A stretch of DNA of 43,293 nucleotides, taken from a virus. Where the stretch lies: positions 1 through 43,293 of the IMG/VR virus record IMGVR_UViG_3300025141_000209. One strand, written 5' to 3'. Each line of letters opens with the position of its first letter. Within the stretch, counting starts at the first letter, position 1. Made by a program: the position numbers and the translations under genes. Below, in pieces: positions 14,440-24,400 of this stretch. The notes under the pieces were generated by a model, which was not told where the DNA came from, searched no databases, and saw only the letters and a list, made by a program, of their open reading frames with translations.

Positions 14440-14449
14440 AGCTTAGTCC

Positions 14450-14836
14450 TCACTCTTGAGCGTTATGCTCAATCCACAGCCAGTTTAAAATAACAAGAGC
14501 CGCTCTTCCAAGACACTCAGCCTTTGACTCAAAAACGGCCTTGCCTGAAACGTCATAAAGCGTTGCAAGGTAATTTCGGGCGTTTGGGTAATAGCTTATT
14601 TGGACAGTAAGGGCAGAGAAGTCATCTCTTAGGTTGTCCGACACCATTTTCCACATGCACCCGGCGGTGGCTGGGTCTGCTGTAACGGGGTAGCGTGTCT
14701 GGCCGTAATAAGTTCTTCCGCGAGCCCAAACCTCGCCCTCTTTGACCCTGTAAAACGACCCCGGTGCCCCGGCGTAGCACCACTGCATGCCTGGAACCCA
14801 CTTCCATTTATCGTGGCCTATTACGTCTTTAATCAT
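14450..14836 (-). CDS. hypothetical protein
   Basis: A 128-residue protein that I do not recognise. It is Trp/Tyr/Cys-rich (DKWKWVPGMQWCYAGAPGSF, TYYGQTRYPVTADPATAGCM) with a helical end (LGRAALVILNWLWIEHNA). ATG 14836 is chosen because it overlaps the stop of the methyltransferase gene by eight bases; a TTG two codons earlier is possible. It is encoded between a DNA methyltransferase and a zinc-ribbon protein and is probably co-transcribed with both. Confidence 0.6.
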   Translation of the reverse strand: MIKDVIGHDKWKWVPGMQWCYAGAPGSFYRVKEGEVWARGRTYYGQTRYPVTADPATAGCMWKMVSDNLRDDFSALTVQISYYPNARNYLATLYDVSGKAVFESKAECLGRAALVILNWLWIEHNAQE

Positions 14837-15461
14837 CGTCAAAACCTAAATCAATCTGACTTTTCGGAATGTTTGCCATTGACAGGTGTATGTCTTTCTC
14901 AAACTTACTTAGCGTAGGCCGATCTGCCCAGTCAACCCGTGTGTGTTTGCTTTTTTTAGGCATGTAAATTGTCCAGCAGTGTGTCTCTGATGGGCTTCCT
15001 TTTCCCGTGTATGATACGCGCCAGGGAAGGCGCAACAAAACGTCTGGCTTAAACCGCAAGTGTCGATCCTTGCCATCGTCAAGCCATTGCGTTCTCATGA
15101 GAATTGCACCAAAGACGCCATTTTCCCTGCAATGGTTATGTATTTTGTCTACAAATGGCTCTAAGTGTTTTCCGTATGGAGGGTTAGCTATAACGCCGCA
15201 CTCAGGGTCCCACGGGTGAGACAGGCTGTTGCATATGGTGACGTTATATCCACCCAACTTTAGATCAGTCTCGAAGGATTTGCATATTTCAAGAGTTGTC
15301 CATTTCGCCTTAAGTGGCTCTAGCCAGAAAGGCAATGCACCCCTGCCTGCTGCCGGATCAAGTATTTCACTTATCTTAATTCTTCGCCGCTTAATATATC
15401 TAAGCAGTGCTTTTGCGGCGCAAGCTGGTGTAGGGTAATAATCTATTGGCTCTATAAGCAA
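14829..15461 (-). CDS. N6-adenine-type DNA methyltransferase
   Basis: A 210-residue SAM-dependent methyltransferase. The start YYPTPACAAKALL is typical of phage adenine methyltransferases. Motif I for SAM binding is LDPAAGRGAL (residues 34-43) and catalytic motif IV is NPPY (93-96), the signature of amino-methylating DNA enzymes. No restriction enzyme or clear target-recognition domain is present, so it is probably a solitary methylase that protects phage DNA or alters regulation. It starts at TTG 15461 and heads the minus-strand unit. The start region faces the strong plus-strand promoter of the topoisomerase gene. Confidence 0.85.
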   Translation of the reverse strand: MLIEPIDYYPTPACAAKALLRYIKRRRIKISEILDPAAGRGALPFWLEPLKAKWTTLEICKSFETDLKLGGYNVTICNSLSHPWDPECGVIANPPYGKHLEPFVDKIHNHCRENGVFGAILMRTQWLDDGKDRHLRFKPDVLLRLPWRVSYTGKGSPSETHCWTIYMPKKSKHTRVDWADRPTLSKFEKDIHLSMANIPKSQIDLGFDDD

Positions 15462-15496
15462 ATACGCCCCCCATGACCAGCATATGTCCTTAACGA

Positions 15497-15524
15497 TTGC
15501 ACCCCGGCATATGGAAAGTATAAT
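15497..15524 (+). promoter_or_regulatory. sigma70-type promoter for the topoisomerase/head operon
   Basis: A -35 box TTGCAC (15497-15502), a 16-base spacer and a perfect -10 box TATAAT (15519-15524) lie 55 bases before ATG 15579. On the minus strand TATACT (15522-15517) overlaps the same bases, with TTTACG (15543-15538) as a possible -35 at a short 15-base spacing, so this may be a face-to-face divergent promoter that also serves the methyltransferase unit. Confidence 0.7.
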
Positions 15525-15578
15525 GACGAAGGCAGTTCGTAAAGAAAAGGATTTGCAGGGGCTAGGCGAGAGGAACTA

Positions 15579-18122
15579 ATGGGTCAAAAAAAGTCAATTA
15601 CACCTTACGTCGTTGCGGTTGAAAATCTTCGGAAGGGGAAGGTCTATCCGGTTGGAACCGTAAGGCTGCATGGCAAGAAGTATAAGCGTAAGACAACTCA
15701 TGGTTGGGTTGAAGTTCCGAAAAGGGAGCTTCGAGATGCATCTGGAAAGAAGGGTGGTCGCGCATTTTCTCAGAAGGTAAAGATCCTTGGGTCTGGCAGG
15801 GGCAGCAAGGAGGACTCAAAGCCTTCTGGTGTGGCGGCTCGTGGCGGCGGTGCCGTCGAAGACATTAAGGCCAAGTATGCAAAAAAGTATGCGCGTGTAT
15901 TGTCGGGTGACATGGGCAAGAGAGGCTTACACCCTGCGGTAAATCAGGTTAAGACTGAGGATGGTCCTGAAACTCGCGTCGAGTTTGGCGGGGCCTTTGC
16001 GATTGTGGATTTTAAGGGAGACGTAACCCTTCCAGAGGATCAGTCCAAGGTGTTGGCGGGCAAAGACTCGGATGCGGTCAAAAAATTTAATGAAGCGCGA
16101 AAAGAGTACGAGAAAGACCCAGACCGGAAAGATGTTGATAGGGAGCGAGAGGAAGAGATGTCCTCCCTTGCCAAGGTGGCTGAAGAGGGGAGCGTCGAGA
16201 AAGGGAGTCTGAACATGGTCATTGGTGTTGCTGGTAAATCACAGAATGGTGAGCGCGGGGAGGCGCTTTTCTACTCACTCCTGAGAGAGAAGATGGAAGA
16301 ATGGTATGATAAGGGGCGAACAGCCGTTCCAATTGGCACAAGAAAGACAAGAGCGGACGGCAGGACGTATATTAAGGTTGCTGCTGGAAAGTGGGCTCTT
16401 GCTCCAGAGGTGAAGAAAAAGAGGGGAAGGAAGAAGGGTGCCAAGGCAAAGCCGCACCACAAGAAGCCCGGCCCAAAGAGGAAACCCATTAGCAGTATAA
16501 AGAATAAGGCTAATGCTGATGTTCATCGGATTGGAAGGCTCATAGGTGCAACCGAGGGCGCTAAGTTGCTTGGCATTTCGGTTGAGAAGTTTAGAGAGTA
16601 CGCAACAAAGGACAGCAAGGGAAAGCACACAGGTCCAAAGGTTCCAGAAAAGCTCGTTCCAAAAGTTGTTGCGTTGCTGAAGATGGCAAAGTTTAACGAG
16701 AAGAGAGAGGATCGCGGTGCGCCAATGACGGACGATCCACAATCTGAAAAGGTTGGCTTGAGGTGGTTCAAGCGATCGAAGAGCGTCTTTTCCGACATTA
16801 TTAAGGCCATGCCAGAGGGGCCTGGGTGGGAGAAGGTGCCTCACCCAAGAACCGGGAAAATGGGCTTCCGTAGAAAAAAGGCAGGCGGGGGGTATGAGTA
16901 TTACTACCCTGATTCTGCGGCTAGGAGTGCGGCTAAGAAGATTAAGGATTCTGGACACAGGAGCGGGTTTAGGCGACCGGGCAAAGCCAAGGACGATAAG
17001 GCCGGGGCCAAGTTTAAGGGAACGCCCAAGAACAGAGAGCAGGTACTTGAAAAGTACGGGCACCTTGGCGTCATGGATCCTCCTCCAGAGAAGGCAAACT
17101 TCAAAAAAATCCAGTTCGAAGACATCGACCCCGAAGACCATGCGTCCAAGTATTGCTACAAGTGGAAGGACATGACTCGCGGCAAGAAGGACCCAAAAAC
17201 CGGAAAGCCTAAGGGTAAGTGGAAGTACGGGTATTCTGCCGAATACAAAAGATGCAGCGGTCGAGAAAAGTTTGATCGGATTGTCAAAGTCCTTGAGGTT
17301 CTTGAGGAGGCGCGAACTGTGTTCAGCGATGATACTGGAAACAAAAAGCTGTCAGACAAGGATCGATCAACGGCATGTGCGCTATCATTGATGGCGATGA
17401 CAGGAATACGAAAGGGGGGGATGGAGCACTTCGAGGAGTTTGGAACCCGTGGGGCGCTGACGATTGCAGCCAAAAACATCAAAATCAAAGGCGATGTTGT
17501 GTCTTTGGATTTTGTTGGAAAAAAGAAGCAGCAAAACATCTTCACGATTGAGGACAGGAACGTCGCTCAATACATGAAGCAAAAAATGAAGGGTAAGTCT
17601 GGTGATGACATGCTTTGGCCGGAGGTTAAGGAGAAGGACCTGGAGGTGATGAAGCAAAAGCACGGGTTTGGGAAGAGCATAAAAAACCACGACTTTAGAA
17701 CGGCTAATGCTACGCTTTATGCTGCCGAAGCGTTCGCGGCATTACAGGGGCCACCCCCTCCGCTTCCAAAAGGCGACAAGAAGCAGACCAAGCTACTCCT
17801 TAGCAAGATTACAGAGGTAAGCACGATTGTTTCTGATAAGCTAAACAACAGCCCAGCGGCAGCCGAGGAGTCCTATATACACCCGGCAGTCATATATGGA
17901 TGGCTAACCACTGCCGTGGGCGAAGAAAAGGCCAGGACCTTCTTCGGAAAGGCTAAGGGGATGGAAGGTTTAACCAAAAACAAGAAGGCCGCTTTGATTT
18001 TGGAGAAAATGATGTCTCTGAAGATGCCCGGCAAGAGATCGTGGGGCTGGACAAAAGAAGATGAAAACATTATCGAGCCAGACCAGATGGATTCGTACTT
18101 ACTTCCAGAGAGTCTTCTGTAA
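15579..18122 (+). CDS. type IB DNA topoisomerase with long basic N-terminal extension
   Basis: An 847-residue protein. Residues 525-780 form a poxvirus/bacterial-type topoisomerase IB domain: KWKYGYSAEYKRCSGREKFD, TGIRKGG (R611), FVGKKKQQN (K648-K650), KNHDFRT (R707) and SPAAAEESYIHPAVI with the nucleophile Y766. Such enzymes relax supercoils through a 3'-phosphotyrosine intermediate. The first 500 residues are Lys-rich and modular: GKVYPVGTVRLHGKKYKRKT (20-39), a second copy-like segment PIGTRKTRADGRTYIKVAAGKW (251-272), an HTH-like segment GATEGAKLLGISVEKFREYA, and GGGYEYYYP (437-444). Free topoisomerases IB are about 320 residues. The extension and the position beside the portal suggest a packaged, ejected protein, which is an inference. 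Confidence 0.88.
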   Translation: MGQKKSITPYVVAVENLRKGKVYPVGTVRLHGKKYKRKTTHGWVEVPKRELRDASGKKGGRAFSQKVKILGSGRGSKEDSKPSGVAARGGGAVEDIKAKYAKKYARVLSGDMGKRGLHPAVNQVKTEDGPETRVEFGGAFAIVDFKGDVTLPEDQSKVLAGKDSDAVKKFNEARKEYEKDPDRKDVDREREEEMSSLAKVAEEGSVEKGSLNMVIGVAGKSQNGERGEALFYSLLREKMEEWYDKGRTAVPIGTRKTRADGRTYIKVAAGKWALAPEVKKKRGRKKGAKAKPHHKKPGPKRKPISSIKNKANADVHRIGRLIGATEGAKLLGISVEKFREYATKDSKGKHTGPKVPEKLVPKVVALLKMAKFNEKREDRGAPMTDDPQSEKVGLRWFKRSKSVFSDIIKAMPEGPGWEKVPHPRTGKMGFRRKKAGGGYEYYYPDSAARSAAKKIKDSGHRSGFRRPGKAKDDKAGAKFKGTPKNREQVLEKYGHLGVMDPPPEKANFKKIQFEDIDPEDHASKYCYKWKDMTRGKKDPKTGKPKGKWKYGYSAEYKRCSGREKFDRIVKVLEVLEEARTVFSDDTGNKKLSDKDRSTACALSLMAMTGIRKGGMEHFEEFGTRGALTIAAKNIKIKGDVVSLDFVGKKKQQNIFTIEDRNVAQYMKQKMKGKSGDDMLWPEVKEKDLEVMKQKHGFGKSIKNHDFRTANATLYAAEAFAALQGPPPPLPKGDKKQTKLLLSKITEVSTIVSDKLNNSPAAAEESYIHPAVIYGWLTTAVGEEKARTFFGKAKGMEGLTKNKKAALILEKMMSLKMPGKRSWGWTKEDENIIEPDQMDSYLLPESLL

Positions 18123-18143
18123 AAAAAGGAAAGGGTGCATTAA

Positions 18144-19862
18144 GTGGCTAGAAATCGCCGTCGCGGAAAAAACAACAAGGGTAAGAAGGAGGAGTCTTCG
18201 CTTGGCCTGGACATACCAGAGCCAACAGCGTTTGAGATAGACCCTCATTATTATGAGCAGCTATACCTTGCCGAAACCCCTTCAACGGCCCACCCTGGGA
18301 CGTATGGCTTAAACTACGACCAGCTTTACTCGATGAGCCGTCTTCCGGTCATTGGCGCTATTATTCAGACAAGGATTCAGCAAATTGCTGAGTTTGCGGT
18401 TCCGCAGTCTAGCCCATATGGGAGCGGGTTTAGGGTTACTCTTCGCGATCCGAGTCAGAAGTCCAGCAAGGCCACAGACAGAATGTCACGCGAGATTGAG
18501 GATATGATTCTTCAGGCTGGCGGCAAATACGGCCAGGGTGGGTTTGAGGCGTTCGTTCGCGCATTGATGAGAGACAGTCTTACCTATGACCAGGCAAATT
18601 TTGAAGTTCTTAGAAGTCGCGGTGGAAGGCCCGTTGGCTTTGTTGCGGTTGATGCTGCTACAGTCCGAAGAGCGAAGCCGAAATCGGCTGACGCAGACAG
18701 GGGGCGAAGAACCCTCTTTGATGAAAAAGAAGCATCATACGTCCAAATGATACACGGCAAGGTTGTTGCTGATTTCCGACACGAGGAGATGGGGTGGGGG
18801 ATCCGGCGACCGAGGACGGCCCTGTGGGTTAACGGTTACGGATACCCAGAGCTTGAGGAGCTAATGAAGGTCATTACAGACCTTGCAAACGCCCAGACAT
18901 ACAACAGCGTTAACTTTACGAACGGTGTCCACACAAGCACTATTCTCGCGCTTAAAAGCAACATGACCGCACAGACTTTTCGGTCCTTTAAGCGACAGGT
19001 CATGTCAATGATGACGGGTGTTGCGAACGCCAAGCGGACACCGATTGTTCAGCTTGACCCAGAGCGGAAAGAGGAGATCCAGGCCGTCAACCTTAGTCAG
19101 ACAAACAAGGATATGGAGTACATGCAGTTTGTCGGCTTTCTTATGAAGCTGACTTGTGCTGTTTTCTCTATGGATGCGGCAGAGCTTGGGTTTGTGTTCG
19201 GGACGGAGAATCAGCAAGCCTCATTATCCCAGGGGGGTCCAGCCCAGAGGATCGTGGCTTCGAAGGAGCGTGGTCTTCGGCCAGTCCTCCGCTCTCTTCA
19301 GCAGTGGTTAAACAATTACTTTGTTTATCCATACCACGAAGACTTCCAGCTTGAGTTTGTTGGTCTTGATTCTGTGTCTGAGCAGGACAAGATCGAGATG
19401 GACCTAAAGGCTATTCGTAACTTTAAAACGATTAATGAGATCCGCCAGGAGCATGACCTTAAGCCGCTAGACAGTCCGCTGGCAGACATGATTCTTGACC
19501 CAACATACATGAACAGTGCCTTTGCAATGCTTCAGGAAGAGAAGATGGCAGAGCAGGGCGGCCCTGAAGGGATGGATCCAGAAGGGATGATGCCAGAAGG
19601 GATGATGCCAGAAGAGATGGAGGGCGGCCCCGAAATGGAGGGTGGTCAGGAGGGCGATCAACCCATGTTTGAGTTTGATGGCCAGGACGACCAGCCTGAC
19701 TTCTCTGGAGAGCAGGGCATGGACCTACTAACGCAGGCGCTGGTTGGAAAGGCCGAAGAATCAATTGGCTCAGGGAGCCTCACACCACTCACAGCACTCA
19801 AGAAGGGAGCAAAGAAGCAGCTTCGATATCGCGACAACAAAGCGTTTGTTGTGGAGGTGTAG
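18144..19862 (+). CDS. portal protein
   Basis: A 572-residue protein starting at GTG 18144. The segments SMSRLPVIGAIIQTRIQQIA, GGFEAFVRALMRDSLTYDQA, VGFVAVDAATVRRAK and FGTENQQASLSQGGPAQRIV, followed by LRPVLRSLQQWLNNYFV, are typical of HK97-like phage portals, including the glutamine-rich stretch before the C-terminal stem. Twelve copies would form the ring at the head vertex through which TerL packages DNA. Residues 470-530 are a Met/Pro/Glu/Gly-rich repeat region. It follows the topoisomerase by 21 bases and precedes the MuF-like gene, a usual head order. Confidence 0.88.
   Translation: MARNRRRGKNNKGKKEESSLGLDIPEPTAFEIDPHYYEQLYLAETPSTAHPGTYGLNYDQLYSMSRLPVIGAIIQTRIQQIAEFAVPQSSPYGSGFRVTLRDPSQKSSKATDRMSREIEDMILQAGGKYGQGGFEAFVRALMRDSLTYDQANFEVLRSRGGRPVGFVAVDAATVRRAKPKSADADRGRRTLFDEKEASYVQMIHGKVVADFRHEEMGWGIRRPRTALWVNGYGYPELEELMKVITDLANAQTYNSVNFTNGVHTSTILALKSNMTAQTFRSFKRQVMSMMTGVANAKRTPIVQLDPERKEEIQAVNLSQTNKDMEYMQFVGFLMKLTCAVFSMDAAELGFVFGTENQQASLSQGGPAQRIVASKERGLRPVLRSLQQWLNNYFVYPYHEDFQLEFVGLDSVSEQDKIEMDLKAIRNFKTINEIRQEHDLKPLDSPLADMILDPTYMNSAFAMLQEEKMAEQGGPEGMDPEGMMPEGMMPEEMEGGPEMEGGQEGDQPMFEFDGQDDQPDFSGEQGMDLLTQALVGKAEESIGSGSLTPLTALKKGAKKQLRYRDNKAFVVEV
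19550..19660 (+). repeat. low-complexity Met-Pro-Glu-Gly coding repeat in the portal gene
   Basis: Short repeats encode EGM-x-P-E-G-M-M-P-E and GGPEMEGGQEG near residues 470-505 of the portal. The repeated GATGCCAGAAGGGAT units are close copies at DNA level, suggesting recent slippage growth. Confidence 0.7.
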
Positions 19863-19863
19863 T

Positions 19864-20247
19864 GTGAAGATAAAGGTTGAGGAGTCTTTCCCAGGCGAAT
19901 TTGAAGATACGGACCCACTAGAGCTACTTGATAAGTGGGAGCGTGCCGCACACGCATGTCAACACCAGATGGAAGTAATGGTGCAGAAGGCCCTTGGCCT
20001 CCCGTCAGAATCAGAGGTGCCTGTAGATGCAACTGTCGATGCCATCACCGAGCTTGTTAGCAGGATGTCCAAGGCTTACGAGCAGAGGATGAAGACTATG
20101 GTTTCTGACATGGCAAAGGCTGTCGAGCAAGGGGGCGGTGTCGATAAGTCTGACGGCAAGGTTGCGTCGATATACTCCGACGACGATGTTCAGGCAATGG
20201 TCATGAGGGCCTTTGGCGGAATGAAGCCATGGCGGCGAAGCAGATGA
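19864..20247 (+). CDS. hypothetical helical protein between portal and MuF
   Basis: A 127-residue protein. The frame is open from 19744 inside the portal gene, but GGAGG close before GTG 19864 marks the real start, one base after the portal stop. It is mainly helical (ELLDKWERAAHACQHQMEVM, AITELVSRMSKAYEQRMKTM) with an acidic start. It overlaps the MuF-like gene by 19 bases. It may be a head-assembly helper; no family is recognised. Confidence 0.65.
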   Translation: MKIKVEESFPGEFEDTDPLELLDKWERAAHACQHQMEVMVQKALGLPSESEVPVDATVDAITELVSRMSKAYEQRMKTMVSDMAKAVEQGGGVDKSDGKVASIYSDDDVQAMVMRAFGGMKPWRRSR

Positions 20248-21272
20248 GTGCATTCGATGCAGGCGATGATGCCGCAAAGGTTGCGGCGCTGCACCACGAG
20301 GCGTTTCTTGTGGAGATGTTTGGCGAGTCATCAACGACGCCAGACCGTTTAAGTTTCTTAATCAAGAAGGGATACTTAAAACGGTCGGATGTCGGGAGGT
20401 TGGGGCTAAAGACAAGCGCCGGGCTCATGGACCCGGTTGAGTTTGTTATACAGATGAGCGCCGTAATGAGTTCAGCACCACCAGAATCCGTTCAAAAAAT
20501 GAGGCGCTGGCCAGTAAAAAAGTGGATTGGCATCATAGGGAGGGAGATAGCGTCACAGCCTGATGGGGGGGCTGAAGATACGATAGGTGTTCCCACAACA
20601 AACAAGCCGCTGCCGCCGGAAAGCGTAACTGAGCAAATGGCCGCCATGGTCCCAGAAAGGCTCGGCACTTCTCACCGCGCAGCGTATGAGCAGGCGAGAG
20701 AGCGAAGCGGCGAGTATGTCCGAGGTCTTGGAAACAAAATAAGCGAAGACGGACGGTCGATAGTCATGGAGGCCTGGAAGGAGGAGGACATCGTTCGCCC
20801 GGTAGATGAGCTAAAGAGGCAGGCCACCATTGATGAAATCAGGGCTGAGACTTCAGACGGCGTCTTGCGGGGAAAGGCGGCAAAAAAGGTTGCAAGCAAC
20901 CTTGGCCACAAGACCGGAGAGTGGAGCAGGGACTGGCTACGCATTGCACAAACAGAGATGCAGGGCGCTTACAATGACGGGCAGGTTATCGGGGCCGTGA
21001 AGATTTACGGCGACCGCGCTATGGTTGCGAGGGTGCCAGAGCCCTCTGCGTGTCAGCATTGCAAGTCTCTTTTTATACAAGAGGGAAAGCCTGCGGTATT
21101 TCTTGTTCGTGATCTTGTTGAGAATGGAACTAATGTTGGGCGGAAGGCACCCCAGTGGCAAGCAACAATCTGGCCGGTGCATCCAAATTGCCGATGTGAT
21201 ACACAGGTTGTACCGCCAAATTTTGCCTTTAATGATGACTGGATACTTGTGGCAGAGGTTTTTGATGAGTGA
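20229..21272 (+). CDS. MuF-like head morphogenesis protein
   Basis: A 347-residue protein. The C-terminal half carries the MuF signature: DWLRIAQTEMQGAYNDGQV (235-253), then VPEPSACQHCKSLFI with C275 and C278, and IWPVHPNCRCDTQVVPP with H318, C321 and C323, a Cys/His set that probably binds metal. MuF proteins are minor head components made next to the portal and are often ejected or involved in head assembly. The N-terminal 130 residues are helical and may contact the portal. It overlaps both neighbours slightly, so the three genes are translated together. Confidence 0.88.
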   Translation: MAAKQMSAFDAGDDAAKVAALHHEAFLVEMFGESSTTPDRLSFLIKKGYLKRSDVGRLGLKTSAGLMDPVEFVIQMSAVMSSAPPESVQKMRRWPVKKWIGIIGREIASQPDGGAEDTIGVPTTNKPLPPESVTEQMAAMVPERLGTSHRAAYEQARERSGEYVRGLGNKISEDGRSIVMEAWKEEDIVRPVDELKRQATIDEIRAETSDGVLRGKAAKKVASNLGHKTGEWSRDWLRIAQTEMQGAYNDGQVIGAVKIYGDRAMVARVPEPSACQHCKSLFIQEGKPAVFLVRDLVENGTNVGRKAPQWQATIWPVHPNCRCDTQVVPPNFAFNDDWILVAEVFDE

Positions 21273-21453
21273 TGAAGATAAAGGGGTTGGTAGTGACGGC
21301 GTCCTTTCAACCCAAAACGACATTTTAGGTTACTGGTCGCTAGGTCCAAAAGGGAGGGGCCGGGTTGACAGCCTTGTGCAGAAGTTAATTAAAAGCAGAG
21401 ATAATAACGAGGAAGCCCCCGATGAAAAGCCCGTTCAAGAAGGCGATAAGTAA
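21265..21453 (+). CDS. small hypothetical protein
   Basis: A 62-residue protein starting at ATG 21265, with AGAGG upstream, overlapping the MuF stop by eight bases and the helicase start by 32 bases. The segment DILGYWSLGPKGRGRVDSLV and an acidic tail are visible. The overlap pattern and ribosome-binding site support a real gene; the function is unknown. Confidence 0.5.
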   Translation: MSDEDKGVGSDGVLSTQNDILGYWSLGPKGRGRVDSLVQKLIKSRDNNEEAPDEKPVQEGDK

Positions 21454-24400
21454 CGCCACAGCGAATGCTGAATCGCCACACCCATCTTTCGATGAATTTC
21501 TTTATCGGGTGGTTCCGGTTGTTAAGTCAGAGGCTGCCGACGAAGACGGCCAGCATGAGGCTGTCGATACCCTTGATGCAGACTCAAACCCGTTCCTTTT
21601 CCTGATCGAAAAGGCTCGGACGCATAAGTATATTATGCGGATACCAAACAAAAGACCCCCTCCAAAGTATAGGTACATATACGACATTAAGCGTGGCAGG
21701 AAGTACGTTGGTGACGAGGAACACCTTAAGGAGGGAAACAAAATCAAGGTTAAGCATGAGGATGGCCATGCACACCTAGAGGTTTTGGAGTCAAAAGATG
21801 GCAAGGTAAAGGTTAAGCACAGTGAGACTGGGGATGTTACTGAGCATGACATGTCCGATTTGACTAAAAAGATTCAGGAAGACCACAAGGGTGCAATTAG
21901 CCACCACAAGAACAAGCTAAGGAAACGCATAGTTGACACCATGAGCTATGGATCTCCCGCCCAGCAAAGGGTGGCCATGGAAAACGCCGCTTCGTATGGC
22001 GTTTACAACATGAGCATGTTTGATTCCGAGAAAGCATGGGGTGGGGAAAAGGGTGAGGTTGCACAGACGCTTCACGACGACCTTGTTGGCGACATCGAGG
22101 TAAACCTACGAGATGATGTTCTAAAGTTTTCAAACCCCCAGGGCGCAAAAACGGGCTTAAGAAAGCACCAGGCAGAGGGCGCTCAAATGGCAATAAACTC
22201 ACTCGAAAAAAGAGATGCGTTTATGCTGCAAGATGAGACGGGGCTAGGCAAGACGGTTACAGCCCTTGCCACGATCAAGGAGTCGGCTCCAGATCGCACT
22301 CTCTATGTTGTACCAACCACAAATGCGGCCCAGCTAAAGGTTCAGTTGCAGGGTGATGCAAGCCTCTACGACATGGAGATAAAGAACGCCCTTGGTGAAG
22401 ACACGTCAAAGGGCGGCATATATACTGCCTCATACGAGGAGCTTTACGACACTGAGGCTGTTCTTGATGATGACGGAAACCCGGTAATGGACAAGAAGGG
22501 TGACCCCAAAAGGCGTCACATTCTTAGGGATGAGTTTAAGAACGGCTTCGACTTTATTGTCTTTGATGAGTCTCACAGCATGTCAAACCCTGACGGGGTT
22601 AGGGCGCAGGCGTGTGTGGAGTTACAGGGCTTGTCAGACAAGATCATGTATATGAGCGCAACTCCTTTTACGGATTTTAAAGACATGCACTACATGAGAA
22701 AGATGGGCATGTTCAGTGACGGTGCAGAGTTTACGTCCTGGGCGGCATCTTTGGGTGCAAGCGTTGGGGGAGGTGGGGAGCCTCCAGGCGACCTAACGTC
22801 AAACATAGGCAGGTCTGACGATCCGACACCGCTCGTCGCTGTTGCCGCATACATGACGCATAACGGTATGACCGTTCGACGTTCTCCCAACCTGGACAAA
22901 ACACTCAAGGCGAGCTTTCAGGAGATTAAGTCTGACAAGATGCGCCCAGAGCACTCAAAGGCTTTTGAGGTTGCTGAACAGATCCGTGACATTGCTATTA
23001 ATTCTGGAGTGAAGGCGTTCAACGCGGGGGCCATGATGAGCATCTGGCGTCGTCAGATGTGGGAGTGCGTTAAGGTTGAGGATGCAATCGGACATGCAAA
23101 AAAGGCAATAGATGAGGGCGGGAATGCTGCGTTGTATTTCTCTTTCAAAAAGTTTGATCATGCACCGTTAAAATCGTTTGCGAAGCAGCTTTCTAGCTCG
23201 GAAGGTCAGGCAAAATTTGGCATTGATCCCGAAAAAGGGAAAGAAGCGGCGGCTAGTATTAACGAGCTTATTGCTACGATGCCAGATTTTGACCCAATCG
23301 AAGAGGTCAAAGCGCAAATGTCGAAACACATTGGCGCAGACAAGATTGCAGAGATTCACGGAGCGGCAAAATCAGACGCAAAACAAGAGGCGGCTGATTA
23401 TCAGTCCAACAAGAAACAATTGATGATCTCAACAATATCTAAGGGCGGAACAGGCCTTAGCCTTCACGATGAAACTGGTGACAGGCCAAGGACGCAGATC
23501 AATCTGTCTCTTCCCTATACGGCGGTTGAGCACCAGCAGCTTGGTGGTAGATCCCACAGAATGGGAAGCATGTCAGACACAAACATGATCTATCTTGTTG
23601 GGGATCATGAGAGTGAGCAGCGCGTCGGCGAGGTTGTTGCGGCAAAATTAAGGACTATGGGCGCTGCCGTTGCCGGAGATGCTGGCTCAAACCCTGACGC
23701 TAGAGACTTGCAGAACTGGGAGTTTAGCAATTCAGAGGGTACTCACGACCAGCGAGTTGATGGTGTTGCTGCGGCCTCAACTGATGGTAAGACGGACGAC
23801 CCAGTGGCAGAACTGACTCGATCCGCCTTCAAGGACTACATGGAAAACCTGCAAGCTGGGGGAGACATTTTCCACCAGACAAGGCAGGCGGTTGGTCGCA
23901 CTCGCGAAGCAAAGCAAGACACGAAGCATCGAGAGTCTGCCGCAAAGATTCATGCTGCCGGGTTTGACATTAAAAGCCGTGGTGACGTTTGGACTGTTGA
24001 CTTCGACAACAAGACGCCGCACGGAAAGCTCCTGAACGACCACATTCGAAGCAGCCTCAAGAGAGGCACTCAATACGAAAAACCAGAAAGCGTAGAAAGA
24101 AGGCAGGGCTTTTATGCCAAGCCGGAAAAAGGTAAGGGCAAGGGAAAGCAAGTCGCTGTAATTAGAGACAAGCAGGCGTTTACCGAGCTTGCAAAGAAGC
24201 TCAACAAGAAAAATCTTGTGCCAGATGGCGACCATGGTGCTGTCCCTGGGTGGTCCGGTGAGCAGTTGTCTGACCACAAAGAAGGGCTTAAATCCGTAAA
24301 GAAAGCAGATTCGTCTTTTTCAACAATGCTTTTGGGTGCCGTCATGTCTGGCACAGCCGTTAAGAGGAAGAAGAAGAAAAAGGTGTCTAAGGCCGCAGAC

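Noticed and set aside
15461-15474. CGCCCCCC near the methyltransferase start as a twelfth copy of the 22-bp element
   Set aside because: The C-run is present, but the TGTGAAAA box is missing at the required distance on either strand.
16275-17141. 288-codon open frame on the minus strand
   Set aside because: It lies fully inside the topoisomerase gene, has no ribosome-binding site and has a Leu/Pro/Cys-rich composition typical of an antisense shadow.
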